A stretch of 7,656 nucleotides of DNA from Leptolyngbya sp. SIO4C5 (GTDB lineage: Bacteria; Cyanobacteriota; Cyanobacteriia; Phormidesmidales; Phormidesmidaceae), in assembly GCA_010671965.1 (NCBI GenBank), contig JAAHIC010000194.1:1-7656 (forward strand), written 5' to 3'. A program made the position numbers and the translations under genes. The notes beneath the pieces are model-generated. The model made no database searches and was not told the origin of the DNA. It saw nothing but the letters and a program-made list of their open reading frames with translations. The stretch's first letter is position 1. Each line of letters starts with the position of its first letter. Below, one piece after another: positions 6,515 to 7,656 of the stretch.

Positions 6515-7615
6515 ATGGATATTTGCTATCTGCACTTCTACGTCGAAAATGCGATCGCTTGGAGGCAGTGGTTTTCTCAGCGGCTCAGATTTCAAGCGAT
6601 TGCTTCCCAGCTAGACCCCCACACCCATACCGAAGTTTTACAGAACGGCGGCGTCAGAGTGGTGATATCGGCTCCCTTGACGGCAGAGAGTCCTGTATCC
6701 CAGTATTTACAGCAGCATCCGCCCGGCGTTGCTGACATTGCTTTTTCAGTGCAAAGTTTAGAGCCAATTGTGGCGCGGGCGCTGGCAGCCAATACGCCGC
6801 TGCTGCAGCCAATCCAGACAGATCCTCAACGGCCCGATCTGAGGTGGTGTCAGGTGCAGGGATGGGGGGATTTGTGCCACACCCTGATCGAGTCAAAAGC
6901 GGCGACTTTGCCTGTGCCGCTGCTGAGTCCCCAGGCTCACTGGCAGTTCTTAGCAGACTCTTGGGAACCTGCAACTGCCTCAGATTTTGTCGCGATTGAC
7001 CACGCCGTCCTCAATGTATCTGCTGGCCAGCTGGGGGCCGCTGCTGGCTGGTATGAGTCAATGCTGGGCTTTAACCGTCAGCAGACTTTTGAGATTCAGA
7101 CTGCCTATTCTGGGCTGTGCAGTCAGGTCATGGTGCATACCCAAGGAACAGCCCAAATACCGATCAATGAACCCACTTCTGGCAACTCTCAGATTCAAGA
7201 ATTTCTGAACTACAATCGCGGGACTGGCATTCAACATGCGGCCCTCCGTACGGCGGACATTGTTAGGGCTATCAGCACCTTTAAGCAAAATCAGGTGCCT
7301 TTCATCTCAGTGCCGCAAACCTACTACCAGCAGCTAGACCAGCGCTTAGAAGCTCCGCCATCTAGCGTTGACTGGCAGGCAATCGCCCAGCAGCAAATTT
7401 TAGTTGACTGGCTGCCTGAATATCCCCAGGCGCTGCTGCTGCAAACTTTCACAGAGCCAATTTTTGCTGAACCGACATTCTTTTTTGAAATTATCGAGCG
7501 TCAGCTTTATCAGGTGGCCGGGCAGCGGCGGCTGGTGGAAGGATTTGGTGAAGGCAACTTTCAGGCTTTGTTTGAGGCAATTGAGCGGGAACAGCAGAGA
7601 CGCGGTAGCTTGTAA
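6515..7615 (+). CDS. hppD: 4-hydroxyphenylpyruvate dioxygenase
   Basis: Non-haem Fe(II) dioxygenase that converts 4-hydroxyphenylpyruvate and O2 to homogentisate and CO2. In cyanobacteria homogentisate feeds tocopherol synthesis, while plastoquinone is made another way. The 366 aa hold two VOC-type domains. The N-terminal one (about 1-125) is degenerate. The catalytic C-terminal one (about 158-345) keeps the iron ligands His163 (in IDHAVLNV), His241 (in GTGIQHAAL) and Glu325 (in FFFEIIER). Other hallmarks are INEPTSGNSQIQEFL (217-231), LLLQTFTEP (307-315) and the closing GFGEGNFQALFEAIE (343-357). The N-terminus starts directly at the first strand, as I recall for cyanobacterial HPPDs. ATG 6515 has no visible ribosome binding site, but nothing upstream in frame looks better. 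It is transcribed divergently from psbQ. No other tocopherol gene lies in the window. Confidence 0.95.
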   Translation: MDICYLHFYVENAIAWRQWFSQRLRFQAIASQLDPHTHTEVLQNGGVRVVISAPLTAESPVSQYLQQHPPGVADIAFSVQSLEPIVARALAANTPLLQPIQTDPQRPDLRWCQVQGWGDLCHTLIESKAATLPVPLLSPQAHWQFLADSWEPATASDFVAIDHAVLNVSAGQLGAAAGWYESMLGFNRQQTFEIQTAYSGLCSQVMVHTQGTAQIPINEPTSGNSQIQEFLNYNRGTGIQHAALRTADIVRAISTFKQNQVPFISVPQTYYQQLDQRLEAPPSSVDWQAIAQQQILVDWLPEYPQALLLQTFTEPIFAEPTFFFEIIERQLYQVAGQRRLVEGFGEGNFQALFEAIEREQQRRGSL

Positions 7616-7656
7616 ATTTCTGAAAAAGCTAAGAATATGGGATAGCCTGTAATAAA

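Noticed and set aside
6654..6974. Open frames overlapping the hppD N-terminal half on the - strand
   Set aside because: They are shadows of a strongly conserved HPPD reading frame and resemble no protein family.

Overview
The window is chromosomal DNA from a cyanobacterium, roughly 50-55% GC by eye. Three things point there. The palindrome GCGATCGC (HIP1) occurs 18 times by manual count. There is a cyanobacterial-type lipoprotein PsbQ of photosystem II. The other proteins (LpdA, TrpC with an N-terminal extension, a DUF5340-like small protein, a variant-motif ThyX, a short HPPD) all read as cyanobacterial forms. Genus cannot be fixed from this; a Leptolyngbya/Synechococcales-like genome would fit.

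Layout. Positions 1-248 are a non-coding leader with a conspicuous hairpin at 180-208. On the + strand follow lpdA (dihydrolipoamide dehydrogenase, 249-1682), trpC (indole-3-glycerol-phosphate synthase, 1785-2666) and a small DUF5340-like gene (2685-2954) that is probably co-transcribed with trpC. This block ends tail-to-tail, only 4 nt from thyX (2959-3681, - strand). Reading the - strand from its promoter end, the order is psbQ (6212-5760), an FAD-dependent glycine-oxidase-like enzyme (5763-4678, overlapping psbQ by a GTGA tetranucleotide), a four-helix membrane protein with a possible HEAT/ARM-like tail (4595-3771), then thyX. A roughly 300 bp divergent spacer (6213-6514) separates psbQ from hppD (4-hydroxyphenylpyruvate dioxygenase, 6515-7615, + strand). 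The last 41 nt hold nothing recognisable.

How the genes relate. This is mostly core metabolism rather than one pathway: E3 of pyruvate dehydrogenase and the glycine cleavage system, tryptophan synthesis, dTMP synthesis, a PSII lumenal subunit, and homogentisate formation for tocopherol. The one tight coupling is psbQ with the FAD oxidase.

No mobile element, CRISPR array, RNA gene, defence system or broken gene was seen, and I found no convincing undescribed multi-gene system. The points most worth checking are the psbQ/oxidase coupling, the altered ThyX signature, the uncharacterised membrane protein and DUF5340-like protein, and the hairpin upstream of lpdA.
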